The notes beneath the pieces are model-generated. The model was not told the DNA's origin, did not search any database, and saw only the letters and a program-made list of their open reading frames with translations. This document shows positions 1 through 8,954 of a stretch of DNA of 38,899 nucleotides, piece after piece. The stretch is taken from positions 1 through 38,899 of the forward strand of contig JAGGTK010000023.1 in the NCBI GenBank assembly GCA_021163765.1. The letters run 5' to 3'. Within the stretch, counting starts at the first letter, position 1, and the number at the start of each line of letters is the position of its first letter. The stretch comes from a bacterium. Lineage in GTDB: Bacteria > 4484-113. The position numbers and the translations under genes are program-made.

Positions 1-2
1 GG

Positions 3-968
3 TATATACACGTTTATCTGGAGGTAGATGTCTTTAACGTTTTAGACTGGACAGAATCACTACTCGTCGTCCAGTATCCGCCATCCTGGGAGTATGTGGG
101 CCAGGAAATAGGCACGTTCTTCGGCGACGAGGAGTATAGGATAGGCACAGTGCTCACCGGCATCTACGGCTTCTGTGAGGCTGGCATTGCACGGATTCGT
201 CCGCGGGAGAACGGCAGTGTCTCAGGCTCTGGCTGGGTCGAGACGCTGGAATTCAAGTACTTAGCTCGGCTTGGCGGTGGTGGTGGAGGCATCGATGGAA
301 ACAAGACGGCGAGCTACCCTAACCACCAATTCTGGTCATTCCGAAGGTTCTGCCTGAACCATGCCACGCAGGTGTATCGATACCAGTCATTCTCCGGAAC
401 AACGCTTGATAATCAGGAAACGGAAATATACTACCAGTTCGTAATACTTCGTGAAGTGAACGGTGGAGATTATGACAATAACACGGAGTTCAATATAAGC
501 GACATCACCCCCATAGCGATGCTCTTTGGAGACGAAGTCTCGAACCCCGAGGATGTTCTTGACCCGGCAACGTACGTTGATGGAAGCTGCAACTACACGG
601 TGGATATTGCGGACTTTACGCCGCTGGCGATGTTCTTCGGACACAAAACCTGGGCAACCCTAGAATCGCTGTACCGAGTGGAGGGTGAGCATGAGATATC
701 CTACGAGCTCTGGCAGTTTGTGAAGTTCTTCGAGAGATGTCCGCCAAACATCTATCTGCCAGAAGGCTCGCATCCTTGGGTCCATCCAGCGTGGTACTAC
801 CATGTTGGTGAAACCGGTATGTACATCGCACACCACACATATAACGAGCTATACCAGAGCACATGGGCCTATGGGACAACCTACATCGACGAGCTGGTTA
901 TAGATGGCAGGTGGGTGGTGTCTGGCGACGAACTGGGTGTAGCGTTCCAGTGGACTGAGGTAGAGTAA
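3..968 (+). CDS. Secreted/cell-surface protein fragment with two dockerin-like (EF-hand-like) motifs, 5' truncated by the window edge
   Basis: The frame is open from base 3 (YIHVYLEVDVFNVLDWTESLLVVQYPPSWEYV...) into the listed ORF, whose 'M' at 96 is a GTG codon. Two repeats: GDYDNNTEFNISDITPIAMLFG and VDGSCNYTVDIADFTPLAMFFG. Confidence 0.65.
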   Translation, partial: YIHVYLEVDVFNVLDWTESLLVVQYPPSWEYVGQEIGTFFGDEEYRIGTVLTGIYGFCEAGIARIRPRENGSVSGSGWVETLEFKYLARLGGGGGGIDGNKTASYPNHQFWSFRRFCLNHATQVYRYQSFSGTTLDNQETEIYYQFVILREVNGGDYDNNTEFNISDITPIAMLFGDEVSNPEDVLDPATYVDGSCNYTVDIADFTPLAMFFGHKTWATLESLYRVEGEHEISYELWQFVKFFERCPPNIYLPEGSHPWVHPAWYYHVGETGMYIAHHTYNELYQSTWAYGTTYIDELVIDGRWVVSGDELGVAFQWTEVE

Positions 969-1104
969 GACTTATTTATACATGGTTTCAAGGCTGGCCG
1001 TCAGGCGAAACTGCGATGGCTGTCGAGCTTGACTGGTGGCTTCAAAACTCGTTGCTCAATGTTAGATCCCCTCTGGACAGCTCATCCGATGCTACAATGA
1101 ACCT

Positions 1105-1737
1105 ATGCTGCTGGCCAACCGTGCGGAGGCGGGGCGGAAGCTGGCCGAAGAGCTCAGGCCGCTGGCAAGCGACTGGCCCGACCCGATAATACTGGCGCTC
1201 CCGCGCGGCGGTATAGAGGTGGGCGCGGAGATATCACGGTCGCTAAGCATCCCGATGACCGTCTTTATCGTGCGCAAGATTGGCGCGCCTGGAAATCCCG
1301 AATATGCCATCGGCGCGGTGGCGGAGACGGGAACGGTCGTGGTTTCCGACGCGACGCTGGCGGAGGAGCGCTACCTGCAGCGTACCAAGGACGCCGAGCT
1401 CAAGCGTATCGAGCGTTATAAGGAGCTTTACCGCAACGGCGAAGAACTTCCGCCGCTTGAGGGACGCACGCTCATTTTTGTAGACGACGGCGTAGCCACC
1501 GGCGCGACACTCAAGGCGGCGTTGAAGGTATTTCGCCAGCCGGATGCGCCCAGGCCGGTGAAGCTCGTTGTCGCGGTTGCCGTTGCGCCCGCACGGTCTG
1601 CGCGCGAAATCGCGAAGCTGGCGGACGAAGCGGTATTTTTGCACACGCCGGCGCTCTTCTTCGCCGTCTCGCAATTCTACGAAGACTTCGACGACCAGCC
1701 GGACGATGTGCTGCGCAAGCTGTTAGGGCTGGGGTAA
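1105..1737 (+). CDS. Phosphoribosyltransferase family protein
   Basis: PRPP-binding motif LIFVDDGVATGATLKAAL; N-terminal ILALPRGGIEVG typical of the predicted phosphoribosyltransferase family. Confidence 0.88.
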   Translation: MLLANRAEAGRKLAEELRPLASDWPDPIILALPRGGIEVGAEISRSLSIPMTVFIVRKIGAPGNPEYAIGAVAETGTVVVSDATLAEERYLQRTKDAELKRIERYKELYRNGEELPPLEGRTLIFVDDGVATGATLKAALKVFRQPDAPRPVKLVVAVAVAPARSAREIAKLADEAVFLHTPALFFAVSQFYEDFDDQPDDVLRKLLGLG

Positions 1738-2790
1738 GCGGATCTTCAGCACATCACACTCAACGATCCCCTGCACAAGGCCGTCCTTCTCCACGTAGAG
1801 CTGATAGGAGTTGTTCCCGAACTCCATCGGTTCGCCCGTGAAGTTGTTGATGAAGAACTGCGGGCACTTCAAGTGCTCGATCTCTTTATAGCCTGAGTAG
1901 AAACGGTCCGGCTCTGTTAGCGCTCTGGCATACGATTCCTGGTAGTCAATAAGCGCTTTAGCTTTGGCCATCATCTTACGCGCCGCTTTGTCCTGCGGAT
2001 ACACGGTTTCAAGCAGGACTTGAACCTGGTCTGTGTACTTGTTTAGAGTCTCCCGGTTGGCTATCTCCTCGATGTTCTCAACGGCGGGTTTATATGGGAC
2101 GTAGCCGAGTTCAATAAGCTCGTCAAAGCTGTTGATTTGCCGCTCCTCAATGAGTTCCGCCAGCTTCCAGCTTCTTGGCCAGTTGACATAACCTTCGTTA
2201 ACTGAGCGGCGACTCTCCTGTTTGGAGCGCTCAATGGACTCCTTGCGCGCTTTATCTCTGGTTGGGGAGAACGCCACCACTCTTGAATACGGCAGGTGAA
2301 AGTCGTGATGTTTCTGCTCCAAGCCAGCGCGATAGAACTCCAGAAAGGTGGTCCGCTGGACCTCGTCGTCAACAAAGTTCCCGTCGCTATCCTGCCACAA
2401 GTTGGAGGTATAGTATCCACGGCTTCTCAGCGCGGCAATCTCGACATGGCTGACTATGGTGATTCCGCCCTCGTTGCGTGCACGGGCAATGACCGAGTCA
2501 ACCATCTCGTCAACCTCGGACGGAGCCAGCTCTTCCACGAACCGTTTCGACTCTCTTGAAAGCCGCCTGTTTTTCAATGCAGCTTCCTCCGGTATCATTG
2601 GCCCTGGGGGAATCACCGCGAGCTGGTGTATCTCGTCAAGAGAGTAGCGCTCGGTAGGACCTTCAGTGGCGTTAGCTGGACTCCCCGCTTTCCCATCTCT
2701 GGTCGTCCAAACGCCAAAAGCCATAATTGCTGCAACGGCAACGATGGCTGCTAAGATGCTCAATCCTCTGATAACGGATTGTTTGCACAT
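1723..2790 (-). CDS. Membrane-anchored/secreted hypothetical protein
   Basis: Long ORF with an N-terminal hydrophobic segment (GLSILAAIVAVAAIMAFGVW) and a strong SD (AAAGGAGGG) upstream of the ATG; no family recognised. Confidence 0.7.
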   Translation of the reverse strand: MCKQSVIRGLSILAAIVAVAAIMAFGVWTTRDGKAGSPANATEGPTERYSLDEIHQLAVIPPGPMIPEEAALKNRRLSRESKRFVEELAPSEVDEMVDSVIARARNEGGITIVSHVEIAALRSRGYYTSNLWQDSDGNFVDDEVQRTTFLEFYRAGLEQKHHDFHLPYSRVVAFSPTRDKARKESIERSKQESRRSVNEGYVNWPRSWKLAELIEERQINSFDELIELGYVPYKPAVENIEEIANRETLNKYTDQVQVLLETVYPQDKAARKMMAKAKALIDYQESYARALTEPDRFYSGYKEIEHLKCPQFFINNFTGEPMEFGNNSYQLYVEKDGLVQGIVECDVLKIRLPQP

Positions 2791-2938
2791 TCGACTAGCC
2801 CTCCTTTGAAGCTGCCACGGGATTGTGGACAGTCACTCACTTATAGTATAACACGCCCCCCCGGAGCGCAATCATGGTTGTCTACCTTGTTGGAAACCGC
2901 AATCTATGCGCTTTGGAGCACCTGTGTCTTGAATGGAC

Positions 2939-5152
2939 TTACTCCAGCGGGCAGACAAATAGCAGGCCCTTCTCGATCTTTTTTATCTGCACGTCGGGGA
3001 CTTTGTTCTTGACCATCTGCAATGCGCCGGAGGGGAGCTGCTTTTCCAGCGGCGGGACTGCGCCGTCGATTTCGAGGAGGTTCTCTTCGGCAAGGTAGAG
3101 ATTGGCGTCAAGCAGTGTGACGTTGAACCTTTTCGGCTGGAAGTCTATGGAGACGAAAACGCGCGGCGGAGGCCCGTCGTCGCGCTTGCGCGCCAGCAGC
3201 GCCAGTGCGGTCTCTTCGAGCACTGTCATAAGGCGGCCCAGCGCCACGCCGGGAAGGTTCAGTCCCAGGTTGAGCCGTCCAACTTTGCGGATTAACTTGA
3301 GCGTCTGGTCCATACTGTTGAGGTAATGCCCCACTTTGGGCAGAGATGAATACGACAGGCTCAAGAACACCTCGTCGTCATCCGGCTTCAAGCCGCGCCG
3401 CATCTTGCGGAGGTTCCACAGCACGAACTGGTGGAAGATGGGGTGCGGCAAGTTGGAGAAGCGGCTGATGAGAGTGTGAAGGTCGCTTTCGGAGAACCTG
3501 CTTGGCGTAGGAAATTCCGAGAGCAGCCCATCGGTATAGAGCGCGAGCTTGTCGCCCGGGGAAAGCTTCAGCCACTGGCGGCTGACCTGCGCCTCCTCAT
3601 CCAGGTCAAAAAGCCCGACCGGCGGAACGGTGTTGTCAAGGGTCGTCAGCATCCCGCTGCTGTTCTGGTAGAGGATGGGGCGTGGATGGGAGCAATTGAC
3701 ATACTCCATCGCGCCGGTTGCGTTATGCACCCTGCCGATGAAGAACGTGGCGTAGTATCCCAGATCCCTGAAGTTTACCGTCCAGAAGTCGTTCAGGGAC
3801 AGCACAACCGCTTCGACTGTCGGAGAGCGGGTCAGCATATTGTCTACGAAAGAGAAGGTGGATGTGGATATCAGCGCGGAGCTGATACCGTGCCCGCTCA
3901 CGTCTCCGACGATGATGTACGAGTACTCGCCCGACAGCCGCAGCAGCACGATATCTCCCCCGATGCTGTGGTGGGCGCGGAAGTGGAGCGTGCTGTCCAG
4001 GTTGGGCGACACGAAATCCATCGGGACGTTCATGTTCAGTATCTGCTCGGACACGCGCAGGTCCTGCTCCATCTGTGTCTGGTACGTCTCAAGCTGCTGC
4101 GAGTAGTTCTTGAGAATCTCGTAGTCATTGGCGCGCATTATCGCGCTGGCAAGCTCGTTGCCGAGCGTGTTCATCGACTCGATATCGAATTCGTCGAAGC
4201 TGTTAGGTTCGTTCGCCTGCGCGTTGAGGATACCCAGGACATTGTCGCCCTGCATAATTGGTACCGCCAGTTCGGAAAGCGCCTCAACGGGGCCGGAGAA
4301 CTCAGGTCTGTATTCCGGGTCGGTGCGCGTGTCCCGCGCGTAGTACGTTTTATGAGTGCGGTAAGCGTGTCCCGTGCAGCCTTCCTGAGTGTGCAGCGAC
4401 ATGGGAAGTGAAATCCTGTCCTCGAACTCCCCGGCGATTGCACGCAGGTCCAGAATGTCCTTTTCCGGGTTATAGATGAATATGTAAACATTGTAGTAAT
4501 GGAAGTAGTTCCTGAGCAGGCGGGCAGTGGAGTCCAGGAGGTCGTCCAGATTCAGGCTCATCAGGGCTTTTTCGGTGATCTGGTGCAGCAGCCGCATTTG
4601 CAGCAGGCGCTTATCCTGTATGGGGTCGCGGCTCAGGGCGCTAACGGCGAGCGCCAGAAGCGGCAGGCAACCTTCGAGAAGCTCTATTGAACTGCCCGAA
4701 GCAACGGGCTCATTTGATTCCAGCAGCAGGACTCCAAGCATCTGTGACCCCAGAAACAGCGGTGCCAGGTAAATGGTCTGTGTGGATTCGTTCAGGATGC
4801 CGAATCTTCCCAGTTGGTCCGGCACATCGCTGCCCGAAATCGCTAATACGCGCCTGGTAAGCTGTGAAAAAGGATTGGAACCTGCCTTATCATCCAGGCT
4901 GATTGTGTGTCCTTCCGCCAGCGATGGTGGGTGCTCTCCAATGAGGTTCAGGCATTGAATGCAGTGCTCGGACGTGTTGTGGAGCCAGAAGCTTATTCCG
5001 TGCGCTTTCAGGCGGTTTTCTGCGACCCCGAAGAGCACCTGGAATAAGGTGTCCAGATCCTGGGACTTGCCGAGTGAAGTTAGCGCCTCGGCAATGAATG
5101 CAGCAAGATCTGCATCTGTTTTCTCGCTGTCCATAGCCCCGTCAGCCACCAC
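2939..5152 (-). CDS. GAF-domain PP2C/SpoIIE-type serine phosphatase (RsbU-like)
   Basis: GAF-like segments (GCTGHAYRTHKTYYARDTRTDPEYRPEFSGPVEALSELAVPIMQGDNVLGILNAQ) and SpoIIE core (GGDIVLLRLSGEYSYIIVGDVSGHGISSALIS ... LALYTDGLLSEF). The start could be GTG 5152, GTG 5149 or ATG 5134. Confidence 0.88.
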   Translation of the reverse strand: MVADGAMDSEKTDADLAAFIAEALTSLGKSQDLDTLFQVLFGVAENRLKAHGISFWLHNTSEHCIQCLNLIGEHPPSLAEGHTISLDDKAGSNPFSQLTRRVLAISGSDVPDQLGRFGILNESTQTIYLAPLFLGSQMLGVLLLESNEPVASGSSIELLEGCLPLLALAVSALSRDPIQDKRLLQMRLLHQITEKALMSLNLDDLLDSTARLLRNYFHYYNVYIFIYNPEKDILDLRAIAGEFEDRISLPMSLHTQEGCTGHAYRTHKTYYARDTRTDPEYRPEFSGPVEALSELAVPIMQGDNVLGILNAQANEPNSFDEFDIESMNTLGNELASAIMRANDYEILKNYSQQLETYQTQMEQDLRVSEQILNMNVPMDFVSPNLDSTLHFRAHHSIGGDIVLLRLSGEYSYIIVGDVSGHGISSALISTSTFSFVDNMLTRSPTVEAVVLSLNDFWTVNFRDLGYYATFFIGRVHNATGAMEYVNCSHPRPILYQNSSGMLTTLDNTVPPVGLFDLDEEAQVSRQWLKLSPGDKLALYTDGLLSEFPTPSRFSESDLHTLISRFSNLPHPIFHQFVLWNLRKMRRGLKPDDDEVFLSLSYSSLPKVGHYLNSMDQTLKLIRKVGRLNLGLNLPGVALGRLMTVLEETALALLARKRDDGPPPRVFVSIDFQPKRFNVTLLDANLYLAEENLLEIDGAVPPLEKQLPSGALQMVKNKVPDVQIKKIEKGLLFVCPLE

Positions 5153-5220
5153 TAGATTCTAACACAGGCTGGCTCTTCCGGCGCTTCCGCTGGCCCGCAA
5201 GATGCCTTACAATGTAAGAG

Positions 5221-6531
5221 ATGCTTGTGCGCCGTGCAATTATTATCCTAGCAGTCCTGTTGCTGCCGGCTGCTGCCTGGGCCGCGGACGTCTACTACAT
5301 AGAGGAAAACTTCGACGGAGAAACGGGTTATTTCTACGAGGGCGAGATCGGCGAAACCGTTTTTACCCGGGCCCCGGAGGACGGCTACTACGAGATTGAT
5401 GCAATGCACAGTGAAACAGGGTCGCTTTCCGCCCTCACGGACGCCTTCGGGAACTATACGGTCTCGGTGGACCTGCAGTTTTACGACTCCATGGTTTCAG
5501 ATGAAATCTACGCGGGGCTGGTGTTCCATTACCAGGAAGACCCGTCCGGGCGCGCGTCCTTCTACCTGTTCACGGTATTCCCCGATGGCTACTATTGCGT
5601 TTGGCTGGTGGATCGGGAAAACCGGCGGACTTATGTTCACCGCCTTACGCAAACATCGCTGGTCAATCCCGCCGGCCCAAACTCGATCAAGGTTATAGCC
5701 GAGGGAACGCGCTTTGAACTTTACCTGAACGGAATGCTCCTTGACAGCTTCAGGGACGCTTCGCTTAGAAAGGGTGGAGTTGGGATGTTTACCTCAGCGG
5801 GGACACGCGTGCGCTTCCGCTCCTTCCGCTGGCGAATTAACGAGGAGGAATATGATGCCCGGATAGAGGAGGGCGGAGTCTTCGGGTTCGTGCGCAAGCA
5901 CGAGCTACCGGCGGTATTCAGGGACGATTTCACGCGCAAGCGCTGGCTGGAAGGCGAGTCGGCGGGAGCGCGCTTCGCGTACTCCGAGAAGCACTACGTG
6001 ATCGAGAACACCAGGGGCGATACGATGGCGGTGAGCTACCGCACCGATCCAGTGGTGAGCTCAGGTTTGCTCACGGTGGTTGTGGCGAGTGCACAAGGTG
6101 AGAAGGGAAATGGTTACGGAATCGCCTTCCGTTTCAGCGTGCAGGATGAGCAGCCGTCCTACTACGCCTTCATCGTGGCACGCGACGGGACGTACAAACT
6201 CTTCAAGAACCAGGACGGTGTTGCCACTCCGCTGTGTGACTGGCTTGAGATACCTTTCGCTGTGGATTTCGACCGGCCGCAGCTTATCGGTGTGGCATAT
6301 GTTGAGGAGCGGGACGGCGCGCTGCGCATTTTCGCGGGGCTGAACGGCAGGCAGCTTCAGGCATTCACAGACGCCACTCCTTTGGGCGCTGGCGGATTTG
6401 CGATGATTGTCGCGCCAAGGCTTAACGTGGCGGTAAGCGAGATCCGGCTGGTGGATTTCGCCGGGAACGAACAACTCGCGCTCGAGGCGCTTGACACGGT
6501 GTATGGGGAGAAAAACGATGATGCTGGCTAA
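5221..6531 (+). CDS. Secreted protein with two LamG/DUF1080-like (concanavalin-fold) domains
   Basis: Signal peptide MLVRRAIIILAVLLLPAAAWAAD; two similar halves beginning ENFDGETGYF... and FRDDFTRKRW..., each ending in a glucanase-like 'GGVGMFTSAGTRVRFRSFRW' / 'GGFAMIVAPRLNVAVSEIRLVDF' pattern. Confidence 0.7.
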   Translation: MLVRRAIIILAVLLLPAAAWAADVYYIEENFDGETGYFYEGEIGETVFTRAPEDGYYEIDAMHSETGSLSALTDAFGNYTVSVDLQFYDSMVSDEIYAGLVFHYQEDPSGRASFYLFTVFPDGYYCVWLVDRENRRTYVHRLTQTSLVNPAGPNSIKVIAEGTRFELYLNGMLLDSFRDASLRKGGVGMFTSAGTRVRFRSFRWRINEEEYDARIEEGGVFGFVRKHELPAVFRDDFTRKRWLEGESAGARFAYSEKHYVIENTRGDTMAVSYRTDPVVSSGLLTVVVASAQGEKGNGYGIAFRFSVQDEQPSYYAFIVARDGTYKLFKNQDGVATPLCDWLEIPFAVDFDRPQLIGVAYVEERDGALRIFAGLNGRQLQAFTDATPLGAGGFAMIVAPRLNVAVSEIRLVDFAGNEQLALEALDTVYGEKNDDAG

Positions 6532-7117
6532 ATGGTTGCTGCTGGGATTTGCAGTCGTGGCGGCTTTTGTGCCGCCTGTTGTCGCTAATGCTGGAGGGCT
6601 GTCGGGCGGCGCGGAAAGGCTGCTTAGCGTTGAAGAACTGGGCTGCGGGGACGTGGGGAGCTTCCGCGTTAACATCGATACGGATAAAGGCAGCTTTCTC
6701 GTTGAGGTTTATCCTGATATCGCGCCGCTTTCAACGGAAAACTTCATGCGCCTTGTTCTGGGGGGTTATTACGACGGGATTGTCGTGCACCGCGTCGTGG
6801 AGGATTTTGTAATGCAGGCGGGACAGCCCACGGAACAGCAGCAGGGCAAGCAGGAACTGGACGTACGCATAGCAGACGAGGTGAATCACGCGCATCACGA
6901 CCCGGGCACAATCTCGTTTGCCAAGCTCTACGACACCGAAACGGAGACCTACGTTCCGGATTCAGCCGGAGCGCAGTTCTTTATCAATCTCGGTAACAAT
7001 CGCCGCCTGGACGAGAACTTCACGGTATTTGGCAAGGTTGTCTGGGGGATGGAGACGGTCCGCAAGGTGGAAGTCGGTGACACAATTATCCGCGCTTACG
7101 TGGTGAACGTGCTGTAA
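6518..7117 (+). CDS. Cyclophilin-type peptidyl-prolyl cis-trans isomerase, exported
   Basis: GSFLVEVYPDIAPLSTENFMRLVLGGYYDGIVVHRVVEDFVMQAGQP ... AGAQFFINLGNNRRLDENFTVFGKVVWGMETV. ATG at 6518 preceded by GGGGAG; the track start at 6491 is TTG and probably too early. Confidence 0.92.
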   Translation: MMLAKWLLLGFAVVAAFVPPVVANAGGLSGGAERLLSVEELGCGDVGSFRVNIDTDKGSFLVEVYPDIAPLSTENFMRLVLGGYYDGIVVHRVVEDFVMQAGQPTEQQQGKQELDVRIADEVNHAHHDPGTISFAKLYDTETETYVPDSAGAQFFINLGNNRRLDENFTVFGKVVWGMETVRKVEVGDTIIRAYVVNVL

Positions 7118-7659
7118 TGGACGATACTACCTCAAACAGGCTGGCTGAGTTCGTAGCGATTCTATTTCGCGCGGGACGCGTCGTGCCCCTGGATAAGCTG
7201 GTGGAGCACTTCGGCTGCAAGGCGCATGAGCTGGCAGTTATGGCGGAAGAGACTAACCGGCATCTGGAGCCGCTCGGCCTGCAGGCCGGTTTCGTTGCCG
7301 GAGGCTACCGCCTGACCACGCGCCCGGAGGTGTATCACGCTCTGCGAGAGTTTTTCACCGAGCTTCGCGAAAGCGGCATTTCGCCGCAGGCGATGGAAGT
7401 CCTAGCAATTGTGGCATACCGCCAGCCGGTGACCCGCGCGAGCGTTGAGGAGATTCGGCAGGTGAATTCGGAAAGCCCCCTGCGTTCGCTGCTGCAACGG
7501 CGGTTGATCAAAGTAAAGGGCAGGAGCGACCTTCCCGGACGCCCGTTCCTGTATGTGACTACCGGTCGTTTCCTCGAGGTCTTTGGCCTGTCCGGGCTGG
7601 ACGACCTGCCGAAGATTGCTCTGGACGAGCCCGCTCCCGGCGAGCGCGTCGGCATCTAG
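7117..7659 (+). CDS. scpB: Segregation and condensation protein B
   Basis: ScpB signature SPQAMEVLAIVAYRQPVTRASVEEIRQVNSESPLRSLLQRRLIKVKGRSDLPGRPFLYVTTGRFLEVFGLSGLDDLP; TAATG overlap with the upstream stop codon. Confidence 0.93.
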   Translation: MDDTTSNRLAEFVAILFRAGRVVPLDKLVEHFGCKAHELAVMAEETNRHLEPLGLQAGFVAGGYRLTTRPEVYHALREFFTELRESGISPQAMEVLAIVAYRQPVTRASVEEIRQVNSESPLRSLLQRRLIKVKGRSDLPGRPFLYVTTGRFLEVFGLSGLDDLPKIALDEPAPGERVGI

Positions 7660-8945
7660 GGTTCTTCGTCATTCTTCGCAGAGATACGCGCGGTTGTCCG
7701 CCGCTCGGCGCCTCCGCGCAGATAGACAATATTCACGACATCCCCCGGCTTGAGGTCGCGCAGGATGCCCGCTAGCGCCTGAAGGTCGTGTACCGGCCTG
7801 CGGTCAATCTCGATGAGAATATCACCTTCTAGCAATCCCGCTTTCTCCGCCGGGCTGCCCGGAACAGTGCCTGAGATGGCTACACCATCATCGGTGTCTG
7901 TGCTGAAATCGGGAATGATGCCGAGGAATCCGCGTTTGCCACCGGTGGGGCGTTCCCGCTCGCCAAGGTTCACCCATTCGTAATCCGCCGGCGAGCCCAG
8001 GCCGAGCAACAACCCGTAGGTGAAATCAGCTATGCGCTCAAGGCCGGAATAGTCGAGCCTGTCGGCGGTATCTGTCAGGCGTTCATAGTCCGCTGTAGCA
8101 CCGCCGAATAGGAAGACAAACGGCACCTGCTGCTGGTAAAACGCGAACTGGTCGCTGGCTTCCCAGCCCTGGCGCATATGCTCGATGCCCAGGCCGGCTG
8201 CGGAAGCTATGTCCTTCAGTTTCGTAAACAGCGTCCCGGGATGCTCATCCGGCAGGGCTGCCGAGTAGGCCACGAGAAGCTGCTGGTCGTTGAGTTCGCC
8301 CACCATATCCAGGTTGACAGCAAGCGCGTTGTCCAGCGGCACCGGCGGCTTCTTGGTGAACTCGTATGAGCCGAGCAATCCCAGCTCCTCTGCGTCAAAC
8401 AACACAAAAACTACCGGGTAGGGCGGTTGCTGTTCCTGCAGTCCGCATCGTCGCGCGAGATCGAGCACAACCGCCACTCCGCTTGCATTGTCGTTGGCGC
8501 CGGCGTAGTATCGCGGCACACCATCCTCGCCGGTGTCCGAGCCCAGGTGATCGTAGTGGGCACAGAGTATGAAGCATCCGTCCGCCGGGTCTGCGCTTTC
8601 AGTCCCTGGCAGCCACGCGGCTATGTTGCGCGCGACGATTTCCTTATCGCTGTCCTCACCGTTTGGTGCCGGAATCAGGAAGTAGTGGTAATAGCTGGAG
8701 GGCCTGTCGGCGGGGCTTACGCTTCCCAGCGGGAACAGTCCCCAGCGCTGCAACTCGCCCGCGATGAAGTCTGCGGCGGCGCGGTGTCCCGGCGTGCCCG
8801 TCCGGCGTCCGTCCATCACTGGGGAAGCTAGCGTCTCCACTACCGCTGTAAGATAAGAGTGGTCCTCCGCAGCCGCAAGCACGGACGGTGCGAGCCCAAG
8901 TATGATTGCTGTACCAAGCAAAATCGACGCAATTACTGCGCGCAT
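7656..8945 (-). CDS. M28-family metallopeptidase with C-terminal PDZ domain, secreted
   Basis: Signal peptide; CAHYDHLGSDTGEDG ... YYAGANDNASGVAVVLDLAR ... FDAEELGLLGS; C-terminal PDZ GVAISGTVPGSPAEKAGLLEGDILIEIDRRPV. Confidence 0.92.
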   Translation of the reverse strand: MRAVIASILLGTAIILGLAPSVLAAAEDHSYLTAVVETLASPVMDGRRTGTPGHRAAADFIAGELQRWGLFPLGSVSPADRPSSYYHYFLIPAPNGEDSDKEIVARNIAAWLPGTESADPADGCFILCAHYDHLGSDTGEDGVPRYYAGANDNASGVAVVLDLARRCGLQEQQPPYPVVFVLFDAEELGLLGSYEFTKKPPVPLDNALAVNLDMVGELNDQQLLVAYSAALPDEHPGTLFTKLKDIASAAGLGIEHMRQGWEASDQFAFYQQQVPFVFLFGGATADYERLTDTADRLDYSGLERIADFTYGLLLGLGSPADYEWVNLGERERPTGGKRGFLGIIPDFSTDTDDGVAISGTVPGSPAEKAGLLEGDILIEIDRRPVHDLQALAGILRDLKPGDVVNIVYLRGGAERRTTARISAKNDEEP

Positions 8946-8954
8946 GGCATCCTC

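Noticed and set aside
3431-4411. 326-aa plus-strand ORF
   Set aside because: Lies entirely antisense to the well-supported GAF-SpoIIE gene; Arg/Val-rich composition typical of shadow ORFs in GC-rich DNA.
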